DNA from: Candidatus Poribacteria bacterium
GTDB taxonomy: Bacteria; Poribacteria; WGA-4E; PCPOR2b
Direction of reading: 5' to 3'
DNA: 64,000 bases
NCBI GenBank assembly: GCA_022822785.1
Contig: JAJEAL010000053.1
Location: 124,001-188,000, forward strand
Below the pieces are notes generated by a model. That model was not told the origin of the DNA. It ran no database searches and worked only from the letters and a program-made list of their open reading frames with translations. Numbering within the stretch: position 1 is the stretch's first letter; each line of letters starts with the position of its first letter. This document shows, one piece after another, positions 17,811-26,245 of this stretch. Made by a program: the position numbers and the translations under genes.

Positions 17811-18839
17811 ATGCAAGAGATTAAGGTTGGTATCATCGGTGCGGGTGGAATTGCCGGTGGCAAACATCTACCCGGGCACCGAAATGTCGAAGGGGTTTCA
17901 ATCATCGCTGTCTGCGATATTGACAGGCAGCGTGCGGAGAATTTCGCGAAGCAACACGACATCAAACATGTCTTCACCGACTACACTGACCTCGTCGCGC
18001 TGCCTGAACTAGATGCGGTGAGTGTTTGTACGCCGAATAATTTTCACGCTCCGCCGTCAATTGCAGCACTTGAAGCGGGAAGGCATGTGATCTGTGAAAA
18101 GCCAATCGCCGGGAATGCAATCGACGGTCAGGCGATGGTCGATGCCCAGAAGGCATCAGGAAAAGTGCTTCAGATCGGGTTACAATCACGATTTAACGCA
18201 GAAGCACGGACCTTACGCAAGTTATATGACGATGGGTTCTTCGGTGATATCTATTATGCTCGGGCAATGGCAATGCGACGACGCGGTGTACCTGCTTCAC
18301 CGTCATTTATCACGAAATCAATCGCAGGAGGCGGCCCCCTAATTGACATCGGGGTGCATATCCTTGATGTGCTGTTGTGGATGATCGGAACGCCGAAACC
18401 GATCGAAGCATTTGGATTCGTCGCGCAGAAATTTGGCCATCAAGCCGATGTGATTAACCCGTGGGGGACATGGACGCCCGCCCAATTCGATGTCGAAGAT
18501 TTTGCGATGGGAACTATCCGCTTTGAAGGCGGCTTAACCGTGACGTTGGAAACCGCGTGGGCATCTCATATCGAAAACAGTGGGAGAACCTTCTTTATGG
18601 GAGACAGAGCCGGTGCGACATACGGTCCCGCACGTATCTATACCGATAAAGAGGGCGAGATGATCGATTATGAACCGGAACTCCTCACCGGCTTGCTAGG
18701 GGAATTTGAGTCTTTCCACAAGGCGATCCGTGAAGGGTTGCCGTCGCCCGTACCCGCAGAAGAGGTGCTGATTGTGGCGAAAATCTTCGATGCCCTCTAC
18801 GAATCCGCTCGAATTGGTAGATCTGTGCCAATTCAGTAA
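17811..18839 (+). CDS. Gfo/Idh/MocA family dehydrogenase
   Basis: 342 residues, ATG preceded by AAAAGGAAA. The Rossmann motif GAGGIAGG lies at about residues 10-17 and the family signature EKP (VICEKPIAGN) near residue 95. The C-terminal alpha/beta domain has the typical open sheet (GGPLIDIGVHILDVLLWMIG), with the conserved Asp-x-x-x-His active-site pair (DIGVH). Family members oxidise inositol, glucose-fructose or other cyclic polyols with NAD(P). It closes the same-strand run begun at 12751. Confidence 0.93.
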   Translation: MQEIKVGIIGAGGIAGGKHLPGHRNVEGVSIIAVCDIDRQRAENFAKQHDIKHVFTDYTDLVALPELDAVSVCTPNNFHAPPSIAALEAGRHVICEKPIAGNAIDGQAMVDAQKASGKVLQIGLQSRFNAEARTLRKLYDDGFFGDIYYARAMAMRRRGVPASPSFITKSIAGGGPLIDIGVHILDVLLWMIGTPKPIEAFGFVAQKFGHQADVINPWGTWTPAQFDVEDFAMGTIRFEGGLTVTLETAWASHIENSGRTFFMGDRAGATYGPARIYTDKEGEMIDYEPELLTGLLGEFESFHKAIREGLPSPVPAEEVLIVAKIFDALYESARIGRSVPIQ

Positions 18840-18929
18840 GTCAATTGAGACTTCCCGGCTCCCTGTTTCAAGTTTCTATAGTGAAAGCAAGATCATAATC
18901 AAACCACTAGCGCGGTAAAGGGCAATCCA

Positions 18930-19949
18930 TTGAGTAATCGAATTCTAGTCACCCAAACCGGTGGTTGGGTTGGCGACATGGTCCTGCTCACGCCGGCGTT
19001 AAGGGCACTGAAAATTGCGTATCCCCAAGCTCACTTGGCGCTACTCATTCGCCCACTCGTTGCGACACTGATGGCAACCCACCCCTATGTCGATGAAGTA
19101 ATTGTTGATAGCAAGGGGAGTGCGCTCAATCGTTTGCCATCTTTTTGGAAGTCAGTGAGTGAGATTCGCCGGTCAGGCTTTGATCTTGCAGTTGTCCTTC
19201 ACCCGACCTCGTTTCGCAACGCATTAATCCCATTTCTGGCGGGGGTTCCTGAGCGAATTGGCTCAAATGTAGGCGGACGGGGCATCCTACTAACAAAGAA
19301 TTGCTCAGACCGGACGGATCTCCACGAAATCCACCGTTATCTGCGTGTGCTAGAGTTAATCGATATCCGTGAACCAAGCACGAATCTAGAGTTTTGGCAT
19401 ACAGACGCAGATCGTGACGCTGTGAGTCAGATGCTTACAACATACGGTATTTCCTCTAGAGAGAACCTGGTTGGGGTGAACCTCGGTACAACTTGGCATA
19501 CAAAACGGTGGGCCCTAGAGAATTTTGCTGCAGTAATAACACAGCTCCAAAAGCGTTTGGGTGCGGGAATACTACTGACGGGCTCACCCGCCGAAATCCC
19601 CCTCGGTGAATCGCTAGAACAGGTTGCACGGGTGGAAGCGATTAACCTAATCGGGAAAACAACACTGATGCAACTCGGTGCTCTAATCGAAAGTTGTAAG
19701 CTTTACCTAACTTGTGACAGCGGTCCGATGCACATCGCTGCGGCTGTGGGGACGCCAACAATTGCGCTGTTCGGTCCAACAAGCCCCATGCGCCACGGTC
19801 CCTATGGCGAGAATCATGTGGTTATTGAGAAGCCGGTGGAATGTCGTCCCTGTTATAAGCGAAACTGTATGCGGGAAGATCTGCCTCATCTATGTATGAC
19901 GGAAATTGATCCCAGCGAAGTGATCGCACAAATCCTAAAGGTGACCTGA
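18930..19949 (+). CDS. waaF: Lipopolysaccharide heptosyltransferase II-like (GT9)
   Basis: 339 residues starting at a TTG with AAAGGG upstream. The GT9 features are GGWVGDMVLLTPALRAL at the N-terminus, the nucleotide-sugar region NLGTTWHTKRWALENFA, and CDSGPMHIAAAVGTPTIALF. A Cys pair CRPCYKRNC near the end is typical of WaaF. It transfers heptose from ADP-heptose to the LPS inner core, implying an LPS-bearing outer membrane. The stop overlaps the ATG of the following broken ribokinase by one base. Confidence 0.88.
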   Translation: MSNRILVTQTGGWVGDMVLLTPALRALKIAYPQAHLALLIRPLVATLMATHPYVDEVIVDSKGSALNRLPSFWKSVSEIRRSGFDLAVVLHPTSFRNALIPFLAGVPERIGSNVGGRGILLTKNCSDRTDLHEIHRYLRVLELIDIREPSTNLEFWHTDADRDAVSQMLTTYGISSRENLVGVNLGTTWHTKRWALENFAAVITQLQKRLGAGILLTGSPAEIPLGESLEQVARVEAINLIGKTTLMQLGALIESCKLYLTCDSGPMHIAAAVGTPTIALFGPTSPMRHGPYGENHVVIEKPVECRPCYKRNCMREDLPHLCMTEIDPSEVIAQILKVT

Positions 19950-20513
19950 TGGAAGATGGACCCATGAAACAGATCGCTGTCATCGGTAGCATTGTCATAG
20001 ATTTGGCGGTACAAACGCCCCGCTTGCCTACTGTGGGCGAAACGCTGCTATCCGAAAATTTCAAGCTTGGACCCGGCGGTAAGGGCGCAAACGCTGCAGT
20101 CGCTGTGCAAAGGGCAGGAGCGGCAGCGGTGCTGTTAGGCTGCATTGGGGACGACGATTTTGGACGTATGGAGATAGCTGCCTTGCAAGGGGCAGGTGTT
20201 GATGTGTCTGCAAGCTGCCCATATCATCAGCACGCCAGAACGAGATGTTAAGGTATTGCTGGCAAGACTGCAATATGAAGACTCACAGCATGCATCTCAG
20301 TTCAAAGCCCAATTGCCTGAATTGCGTATTTCTAAGATAAAAGCGTATCAAGCCCCGGATGCCGCTTTACAAATCGTTTTCGATGAGGGGATGTATGCAG
20401 CGGATACCGTTGAACTGTTGGCAGGACTGGTAAAGGTGTTCAAGCCTGCGCTGCTAGAGGCATATCAAAGGTATGCGGCAAAATCAGAGCCCCGAAATAA
20501 TTTTCTAAAATAA
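19949..20513 (+). pseudogene. Truncated ribokinase (PfkB) fused out of frame to an unrelated tail
   Basis: The first 100 codons (19949-20251) encode a normal ribokinase start: IAVIGSIVIDLAV, then GGKGANAAVAVQRAG and GCIGDDDFGR. The frame then ends in ASCPYHQHARTRC and the substrate and ATP domains (GAGD) are missing. From about 20196 another frame runs to 20513 and ends in a helical stretch (DTVELLAGLVKVFKPALLEA) unlike PfkB. It looks like the product of a deletion that joined a ribokinase head to the tail of another gene. The ATG overlaps the waaF stop by one base, so the head may still be translated. Confidence 0.7.
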
Positions 20514-20550
20514 ACTCCACTGGTTCATATAAAAAAGTGTAAATCGCAAG

Positions 20551-20588
20551 GAGAAACCGAGTTTTCAAGAAAAAACTCGGTTTCTTTT
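20551..20588. repeat. Palindromic repeat (GAAACCGAGTTTT hairpin)
   Basis: A hairpin with stem GAAACCGAGTTTT / AAAACTCGGTTTC and a few loop bases, followed by TTTT. The same palindrome occurs at 33394-33428. It sits between the broken ribokinase and the HD gene and could act as a terminator, but its recurrence shows it is a dispersed element. Confidence 0.75.
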
Positions 20589-20631
20589 GAGCGTTTTTCA
20601 CGTTTTACGTTTCACGCCCTAGGAGGGGATT

Positions 20632-21216
20632 ATGCAAATTTCTGAAGAGTTACGACAATCGGTGATTCGCTCGTTGCCCGAAGTGAACGAGATCAGCGAC
20701 GAAACGTTGCGGAATCAGGTTATTGATGCGTGGGCTTATTCTCTTGGGAAAAGTTCATTCACATCCATTGACGAAATTCGTGCGTCGGGCAATCCGGACA
20801 CGCCGCCGCTCAAGCGGGGAACGCAGACCCACCATATCCGCGGAGTCACGCTGCTTGCAATGCGAATCGGTGACGAATTGACGGAGATGTTTCCTGAACT
20901 TGAAGTGGATCGGGACCTCCTGATTGCCTGCGCGTTGTGCCATGATGTGGGCAAGCCGTGGGAATTTGATCCAGAAAACCAAGCCCGTTGGCGAGAATCA
21001 CCGGGCGCTGCCGGGTTCCCATCAATTCGGCATCCGGGCTACGGTGTCCACGTCTGCCTGACCGTTGGGCTTCCGGAGGCGGTCGCGCACACAGCGGGAG
21101 CACATTCGGGCGAAGGTGAGTTAGTTGTTCGCAGCTTGGAGAATACGATTGTCCATCACGCAGACTACACCTTCTGGCGTGTGTTAGACGCCGGTGGTCT
21201 CTTAGAACACGCTTAG
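20632..21216 (+). CDS. HD-domain metal-dependent phosphohydrolase
   Basis: 194 residues with an AGGAGGGG ribosome site. HD-superfamily metal ligands are visible: His67/His68 (THHIRGV), His104-Asp105 (CALCHDVGKPWEF) and Asp178 (HHADYTFW). Such proteins hydrolyse phosphate esters, often nucleotides, in the cytosol. The insert DPENQARWRESPGAAGFPS is not typical of a named subfamily. The stop overlaps the convergent PhyH-HEAT gene by four bases. Confidence 0.85.
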   Translation: MQISEELRQSVIRSLPEVNEISDETLRNQVIDAWAYSLGKSSFTSIDEIRASGNPDTPPLKRGTQTHHIRGVTLLAMRIGDELTEMFPELEVDRDLLIACALCHDVGKPWEFDPENQARWRESPGAAGFPSIRHPGYGVHVCLTVGLPEAVAHTAGAHSGEGELVVRSLENTIVHHADYTFWRVLDAGGLLEHA

Positions 21217-22691
21217 TTAGTAGTGTCTGGAGTGATTTCTTCTAACGCAGCAATTGCGTATTCGCGGATGATAGCGTATTCGTCATCATACATCACAGCT
21301 GATAGTGCACGGCTGGCGGCATCAATCCCCTCAACCCTCCTGCGAAGAGGGGAAAGACAAGGGGCCCCCTTCGCTGCCCCCCTTGTCAGGGGGGGCGCCC
21401 CTTTGCATGTCCGAGCTAACGCATTCACCGCATTACAGCGGACTAACGGATGGTCATCCTTCAAAGCCGCTATCAACCCCTCCGTCCCTTCACCGATTGT
21501 CCCCAACGCATTTACTGAATTGCGGCGGACCCACTCGGACGGATCATCTAGGGCGTGAATCAACGCGGGAACGGCTTCGGCTGCGGGTTTGCCTATATCG
21601 CCCAAGATATCGGCTGCGGTTGCACGCACCCACCACACTGCATCTCCGTTCAGCACAGAAGTTAGTGCAGGAACAGCAGCCCCTCCAATCGCGCTCAAGG
21701 CGTATGCCGCATGGGTTAAGATAGGTTCCTCCGTAATCTCAGCGGGTTCAGCGGTCCCCCGTAGTGTCTCTATCAGTGGATCGACCGCAGGCTCACCAAC
21801 CGCTCCGAGGGCATAAACGGCATTCAGGCGAGCGGGTGCGGAGGCATCATGCAACGTTTCAATCAACTGATAGACACGGTTCCCATTTCCGCCGCCATTT
21901 TTTGCTATCGTCACATTGTCTCCGTTTAACCAATTCCATACATGATTCCATACCGCTTCCTGACCGGGTGTCGGTGCGTCATCAGCGAGCGGCGCATTAT
22001 GTGTTGAGCCAACACTATTGGCGTTCCAAGAGGGCTGTCCCGGTTCTTCCGTGCGGGTGAGGAGAAACTTGATCATGTAACGATTTTTGTTGCTGTGATT
22101 CGTTCCCCAGCTGCTGTGCCACTGATGGTAATGACCAATTGTCAGGGTGCCTGCCCTTCCACAAAGCAGCGCGCCAATCTCCGGATCGCTGTAGGCATCG
22201 TTGTAGTGTCTCATACTCTCCAAATCGTAATATTGTACACCCGGTATAACCGCTGTCGGACCCATATCTTCGGTGACCTCCTGCGGATAGTACCATGCCC
22301 AAACAGATCGAAAGCGATGGTGGCGTCGCCATTCAAAAAGCCATCCGTGATCTTTTGTGGTGAAATGTTTCGATCTACCGTCCTGATGCCAAGCACCGCC
22401 TTTCTGTCCCGGCTGCTTCATATGTGCATGGCGGTGTGGGTGCATCATGTAGTTCGGTCCCAAAAGGCTGGTCAGGACCCCCCGGACAGCGGGATGAGCA
22501 AACACCTGATACAGTGCAGGAACTTTTTGGAGGATATGATTCCGCGGGTCCCCCTCTTTTTCAAATATTGCTGCGGTCTCCCGGTAGATTTCTTCGTGGA
22601 GGTCGGGTAAATCGGGGTGGAGCGTGATATGCCCATTCTTGATGAAGTTTTGTATCCCCTCATCGTTCAGAAGATATTGCTGATTGACCAT
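21213..22691 (-). CDS. PhyH dioxygenase fused to HEAT repeats
   Basis: 492 residues; the ATG at 22691 has GGAG at 7-nt spacing, while the ATG at 22712 has none. The N-terminal 270 residues form a PhyH-type oxygenase: metal ligands His102-x-Asp104 (GAWHQDG), a distal HYHQWHSSW region, and NRYMIKF for 2-oxoglutarate. The C-terminal half is five or more PBS-lyase-type HEAT repeats (ARLNAVYALGAVGEPAVDPL; VRATAADILGDIGKPAAEAV; VRRNSVNALGTIGEGTEGL). Between the last repeats lies a 26-residue insert encoded by a dispersed palindromic repeat (21331-21413), in frame. The HEAT part may dock a protein partner. Confidence 0.85.
   Translation of the reverse strand: MVNQQYLLNDEGIQNFIKNGHITLHPDLPDLHEEIYRETAAIFEKEGDPRNHILQKVPALYQVFAHPAVRGVLTSLLGPNYMMHPHRHAHMKQPGQKGGAWHQDGRSKHFTTKDHGWLFEWRRHHRFRSVWAWYYPQEVTEDMGPTAVIPGVQYYDLESMRHYNDAYSDPEIGALLCGRAGTLTIGHYHQWHSSWGTNHSNKNRYMIKFLLTRTEEPGQPSWNANSVGSTHNAPLADDAPTPGQEAVWNHVWNWLNGDNVTIAKNGGGNGNRVYQLIETLHDASAPARLNAVYALGAVGEPAVDPLIETLRGTAEPAEITEEPILTHAAYALSAIGGAAVPALTSVLNGDAVWWVRATAADILGDIGKPAAEAVPALIHALDDPSEWVRRNSVNALGTIGEGTEGLIAALKDDHPLVRCNAVNALARTCKGAPPLTRGAAKGAPCLSPLRRRVEGIDAASRALSAVMYDDEYAIIREYAIAALEEITPDTTN
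21331..21413. repeat. Palindromic repeat inserted in frame in the PhyH-HEAT gene
   Basis: This stretch holds CCCCCTTGTCAGGGGG, the same core found in the extragenic repeat at 22794-22810, flanked by other short inverted blocks (CCCCTTTGC and CCCTCCTGCGAAGAGGGG). Translated on the minus strand it yields a low-complexity Pro/Arg-rich insert that interrupts the HEAT pattern but keeps the frame. Confidence 0.7.
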
Positions 22692-22737
22692 GACAGTGCT
22701 CCTTTTCCCCATATAGTTTGGCAGACTTATATTATAC

Positions 22738-22855
22738 AGGACTTACGCAAATTTGGCACACGGGGGCAGATTTTTGATTTTTAACCCCCTAAATCCCCCT
22801 TGTCAGGGGGACTTTGGAAAATCAGGGGGACTTATGAACGCGCTGCATAGGTCCT
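22738..22855. repeat. MITE-like element with AGGACTTACGCA-type ends
   Basis: The left end AGGACTTACGCA (22738-22749) and the right end TGCATAGGTCCT match as imperfect terminal inverted repeats (10 of 12). Inside lies an AACCCCCTAAATCCCCCTTG motif followed by a CAGGGGGAC block. A longer related element with GACTTACGCA ends is at 49974-50082. No transposase is encoded, as expected for a MITE. Confidence 0.6.
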
Positions 22856-22962
22856 ATTATAGCAAGAATTAGTTAGAAAGAAGAACGAAAAAGAGAGTGG
22901 TTCACCGTCTCCTTCCAAATCTGATATGGGTATCCGCTTGACTTTCGGAAGCGCATTATGTC

Positions 22963-23052
22963 AAAATAGGAATTGACCAATCTTGACCATAGGCACAGTT
23001 GGAAACAGCGCCTACCATACGCGATGTGAAAATAGGAATTTGCCAATCCTGA
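22963..23052. repeat. Two direct copies of an AAAATAGGAATT motif around a palindromic repeat
   Basis: AAAATAGGAATTGACCAATC (near 22963) and AAAATAGGAATTTGCCAATC (near 23029) are imperfect direct repeats about 65 bp apart. Between them is GTTGGAAACAGCGCCTACC, whose last 14 bases are the reverse complement of 12519-12532. A related GTTGGAAACCGACCCTACC lies at 24772. No gene overlaps this stretch. Confidence 0.55.
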
Positions 23053-23088
23053 CTCCAAAATCGGTCACCTCAAATAAAGAAATCCGTT

Positions 23089-24663
23089 ATGAAAAAGCCA
23101 CGCATTATGTTCTATCACGATGGACGGCATCCGCTGCTCTACATGTACGAACCCATGATGCAGAAAGAAGAGTGCGAGGCAGCGGTTGACGAGTTGGCTG
23201 GCACTCCTGTCGAGGCACTGATGTTTTGCTTGGGAGATGGACGGACGATGCTACATGATACCGAGGTTGGCGAACTGTGGGGGCATAATGTCCAAAAGTG
23301 GCCCCATCTCATCTTCCGTCGGGCATACCAAAATGCGCTACACCTGATTCAAGCGGACAACGATCCCTTGCGGATAATCTGTGACCGTGCCCACGAGGTC
23401 GGGTTACTGTTCTATCCTACACTGTTGATGCAGCTAGAGAGTGGCGAACGCGGGGGAGGCGGGTACGATATCCGCAGCTCAGATTTTCGATTGGATAACA
23501 AACATCTGGAGATCGGAGCAAAGGGGAATTTAGACCCCAGTTACCCCGGTATCCACTGCGCCGATTTCATGCACAAGGTTGTCCGTGATGAACGGTTCGC
23601 GCTCATCTCAGAGGTGCTGACCAATTATGAGATTGACGGATTCGAGCTCCAATTCAATTTCTGGCCCTACTACTTCCACCCGGATGAAGTGGAGGCGGGG
23701 CGTCAGATCATGACGGAGTGGGTTGGACAGGTCTATGAGGCAGTGAAGAATAGCGGCTCCGACCGGGAGTTAGCAATCAGCCTCCCATCAAATGTCGAGG
23801 ATTGCCTGTCCCGCGGGTTGGACCCACTGGGGTGGCTGCATCAGGGCATCGTAGACGTTCTCATCGCCCAAGCAATTGCGAAACCTGAGTTGCGCGATCC
23901 GAACGGTACTTCCCTGACGTATGAGGCGCCCCTGCTCAATGATCTCCGTTTTTTGGTGGAATCTGCCAGAGGGACAAAGTGCCGCATTCATGCTGCTATT
24001 GATAGCAATGTAGACTCTGATCGCTTGGGCGAGGCGTCGATTGAAATGATCCGTGCCGCGGCTTGCAACTACTGGGCGCAAGGCATTGACGGCCTCTATA
24101 TCAGCCAGTGGTTCACGAACTGGCCCTACGAGGCGTCGTTTTATGAAAAACTCCGTGAGTTGCCCCATCCGGATATTATGGCACCAAAGGATAAATTTTA
24201 CCATATCCCCACGGAAACAGGGCGCTTTTCGAGTCCGGCACTTACATCACAACTGCCCGCTGACTTAGAGGTGAACGTACCCATTCAGTTGGAACTGACA
24301 ATCAGCGACGACCTTCCCCGGTGGGAGCAGGTGGATAGAGTCCACGAGGTCCTCCTGCGCGTGCGAATTATGAACACCACCGAAAATGATAGGTTGAGCT
24401 TCCAACTCAACGGAACCGAGTTGCCGGGGCATCTGCTGCACAAAATCAACGAGATGTATCGTATGCGGGCACCGCGCTATCGCACCGGTTCAGGCTATTG
24501 GTTTATCTACCGGCTTGACCCAAGCCATTGGCCCCAAACAGGGAATAACGTCCTCGAAGTTGTGCTGCTGGAATGCGATCCTGATGTAATTCCTCAGTGT
24601 TATATCCGCGATGTTGAATTGGAGATTAAGTATCTGCCCGGTAAGCATTTCAACCGCGATTAG
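23089..24663 (+). CDS. Putative glycoside hydrolase-like TIM-barrel protein
   Basis: 524 residues, no signal peptide. The first 370 residues have a TIM-barrel look with conserved acidic strand ends (NYEIDGFELQFNFWPYYF; GIVDVLIAQAIAK; WAQGIDGLYISQWFTNWPYE). The last 120 residues form a beta-rich domain (VNVPIQLELTISDDLPRWEQ). This layout resembles putative glycosyl hydrolases found in polysaccharide-degrading lineages. The probable general acid would be an Asp or Glu in the EIDGFELQF strand. I cannot name the family. The next gene is a sugar isomerase-like protein on the same strand. Confidence 0.65.
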   Translation: MKKPRIMFYHDGRHPLLYMYEPMMQKEECEAAVDELAGTPVEALMFCLGDGRTMLHDTEVGELWGHNVQKWPHLIFRRAYQNALHLIQADNDPLRIICDRAHEVGLLFYPTLLMQLESGERGGGGYDIRSSDFRLDNKHLEIGAKGNLDPSYPGIHCADFMHKVVRDERFALISEVLTNYEIDGFELQFNFWPYYFHPDEVEAGRQIMTEWVGQVYEAVKNSGSDRELAISLPSNVEDCLSRGLDPLGWLHQGIVDVLIAQAIAKPELRDPNGTSLTYEAPLLNDLRFLVESARGTKCRIHAAIDSNVDSDRLGEASIEMIRAAACNYWAQGIDGLYISQWFTNWPYEASFYEKLRELPHPDIMAPKDKFYHIPTETGRFSSPALTSQLPADLEVNVPIQLELTISDDLPRWEQVDRVHEVLLRVRIMNTTENDRLSFQLNGTELPGHLLHKINEMYRMRAPRYRTGSGYWFIYRLDPSHWPQTGNNVLEVVLLECDPDVIPQCYIRDVELEIKYLPGKHFNRD

Positions 24664-24968
24664 ATTGCCTTATATCATAGAAATTCAATCCGCTGACAGC
24701 TGCTATACATATTGCGCTCCTCATGAAGATTAATAAATAAATTGGGTAATCTTCAAGCGATGTCCGGTGCGGTTGGAAACCGACCCTACCGGGTCTAGGG
24801 GAAAATATAGAATTACCCGATTATTTTCTGAAACTTCATCTGGAGTGCGAGGACTGGATATATCTGCATTGCTATAGACATATCGCTCCTCTGGAGCGAA
24901 GGACGAAGCACATTAGGTTTAACAGAAAACGAATGAATCTTCAATACCTCGGTCAGGAGGAATCATAG
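24664..24968. other. Repeat-rich intergenic region
   Basis: 305 nt without coding signal. It holds GCGGTTGGAAACCGACCCTACC near 24769-24790, related to the repeat at 22999-23016, and a perfect TCGCTCC-tct-GGAGCGA hairpin at 24883-24899, preceded by GCTATAGACATA. A degenerate copy (GCTATACATATTGCGCTCCTC) lies near 24701-24724. Confidence 0.55.
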
Positions 24969-25829
24969 ATGGAAATTGTACTCAACTCTAAATTCTTTAC
25001 AGAACTATCTGTCGAACAGCTTGGCGAGAAAACCATTGAACTCGGCTACGACGGGGTGGACATCTGCGTCCGTCCGGGACACCCAATCCATGTCGATAAC
25101 GTCGTTGAAGCACTCCCCAAAGCGATGAAGGTTTGGCAGGGGCAGAACCTCACTTGTCCGTTGGCGACAGCAGCGACGGATATAACGAACCCGAATGTGC
25201 CGGAGGTAGAAGGGCTATATGCGGCGTGCGCGAAGGCAGGCATACCACGCCTCAAAATTGGGTTCTGGCGGTTTGAGGAAGGGGACGATTATTGGCAGGT
25301 GATTGATGCTGCGCGTCGGGAGCTCGAAGGGTTTCGTGCGTTTAGCGAAAAATATGGGGTACAAACCTGCTACCAGATTCACAGCGGTGCCTGTGTTGGA
25401 TCAAACTGTGCAGGGTTGATGCACCTCATCAAGGGCTTCAATCCACAGCACATCGGCGCCTATCCTGATCCCGGTCATCTTCTACTTGATGGCGAGGATT
25501 GGGCGATGGGGCTGGCGATGATTGGGGATTATCTATCCGTTGTCGGAATCAAAGACTCCCTCTACCTCTCACAACCCGATCAGATTCCTCCTTATGTTCC
25601 CTGTTTTGTAAAGCTGGGAGATGGGGGTGTCGATTGGAGGCGTTATCTGGGTCTTCTGTGCGAAAGCGGTTTTGATGGTCCCTTAACAGTGCATACGGAG
25701 TACCGCTTTGATGAATCGATTATCCGTCAGGTGGGATATGCGGAGACTACACCGCCGAATCTAGAAAAGTGGGCGAAAGAAGATGCTGTTTATCTCCGAA
25801 ATGTGCTATCTGATTTAGGGGCGAAATAG
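24969..25829 (+). CDS. Sugar phosphate isomerase/epimerase family (xylose isomerase-like TIM barrel)
   Basis: 286 residues with an AGGAGGA ribosome site. The AP-endonuclease-2/xylose-isomerase-like barrel is suggested by LGYDGVDICVRPGHP at the N-terminus, CYQIHSGACVGS in the middle, GAYPDPGHLLLDGEDW, and HTEYRFDES near the end, which supply the Asp, His and Glu metal ligands. Members act on sugars or inositol derivatives in the cytosol. The substrate is not evident. It follows the TIM-barrel hydrolase-like gene and is convergent with yraN. Confidence 0.82.
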   Translation: MEIVLNSKFFTELSVEQLGEKTIELGYDGVDICVRPGHPIHVDNVVEALPKAMKVWQGQNLTCPLATAATDITNPNVPEVEGLYAACAKAGIPRLKIGFWRFEEGDDYWQVIDAARRELEGFRAFSEKYGVQTCYQIHSGACVGSNCAGLMHLIKGFNPQHIGAYPDPGHLLLDGEDWAMGLAMIGDYLSVVGIKDSLYLSQPDQIPPYVPCFVKLGDGGVDWRRYLGLLCESGFDGPLTVHTEYRFDESIIRQVGYAETTPPNLEKWAKEDAVYLRNVLSDLGAK

Positions 25830-25849
25830 CTTTCCAAAATTGTCAGGGT

Positions 25850-26233
25850 TCATCTCCCATCGGCACAGAACGCAAACGCATTCTCGATGTGCTGAAGCTT
25901 GATTAGCTCAAATTTCCATGATAGGACAATTGCAACAACATCGAATTGGCAGGGGACATCTAGGAGATTGTGCGTTTGCAGATAATTCAGTGCCATTTTA
26001 GAGATTTGCTTCTGTTTGGCAGGAGTGACAGCTGCCTGTGGTAGGCCAAACTTGCTGCTCCGCCGCGTCTTGACTTCAACGAATGCAACTCGTTTTCCGC
26101 GTTGAACGATGAGGTCAATCTCACCTGAACGTGTGCGATAATTCTGTTCGCGAATTTCATACCCCTGCGCTTTGAAATGCTCGATAGCGAGGGCTTCGCC
26201 GATCTTTCCCACTTTAATTCTAGAGTCGCTCAT
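25850..26233 (-). CDS. yraN: UPF0102/YraN family endonuclease-like protein
   Basis: 127 residues, full length for the family. The restriction-endonuclease-like core is visible: GEALAIEHFKAQGYEI, RSGEIDLIVQRGKRVAFVEVKTR with the PD-ExK-type pattern, and the C-terminal KFELIKLQHIENAF. The cellular role of this widespread family is poorly known. It follows rnhB by 12 nt, the common rnhB-yraN order, and completes the translation cluster on the minus strand. Confidence 0.93.
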   Translation of the reverse strand: MSDSRIKVGKIGEALAIEHFKAQGYEIREQNYRTRSGEIDLIVQRGKRVAFVEVKTRRSSKFGLPQAAVTPAKQKQISKMALNYLQTHNLLDVPCQFDVVAIVLSWKFELIKLQHIENAFAFCADGR

Positions 26234-26245
26234 TAGTCGCTCATT

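Noticed and set aside
20551-20588. Simple Rho-independent terminator
   Set aside because: It may terminate, but the same palindrome recurs at 33394-33428, so a repeat is the better description.
22095-22610. 171-codon plus-strand frame opposite the PhyH domain
   Set aside because: Shadow of the minus-strand PhyH-HEAT gene; no ribosome site or protein-like pattern.
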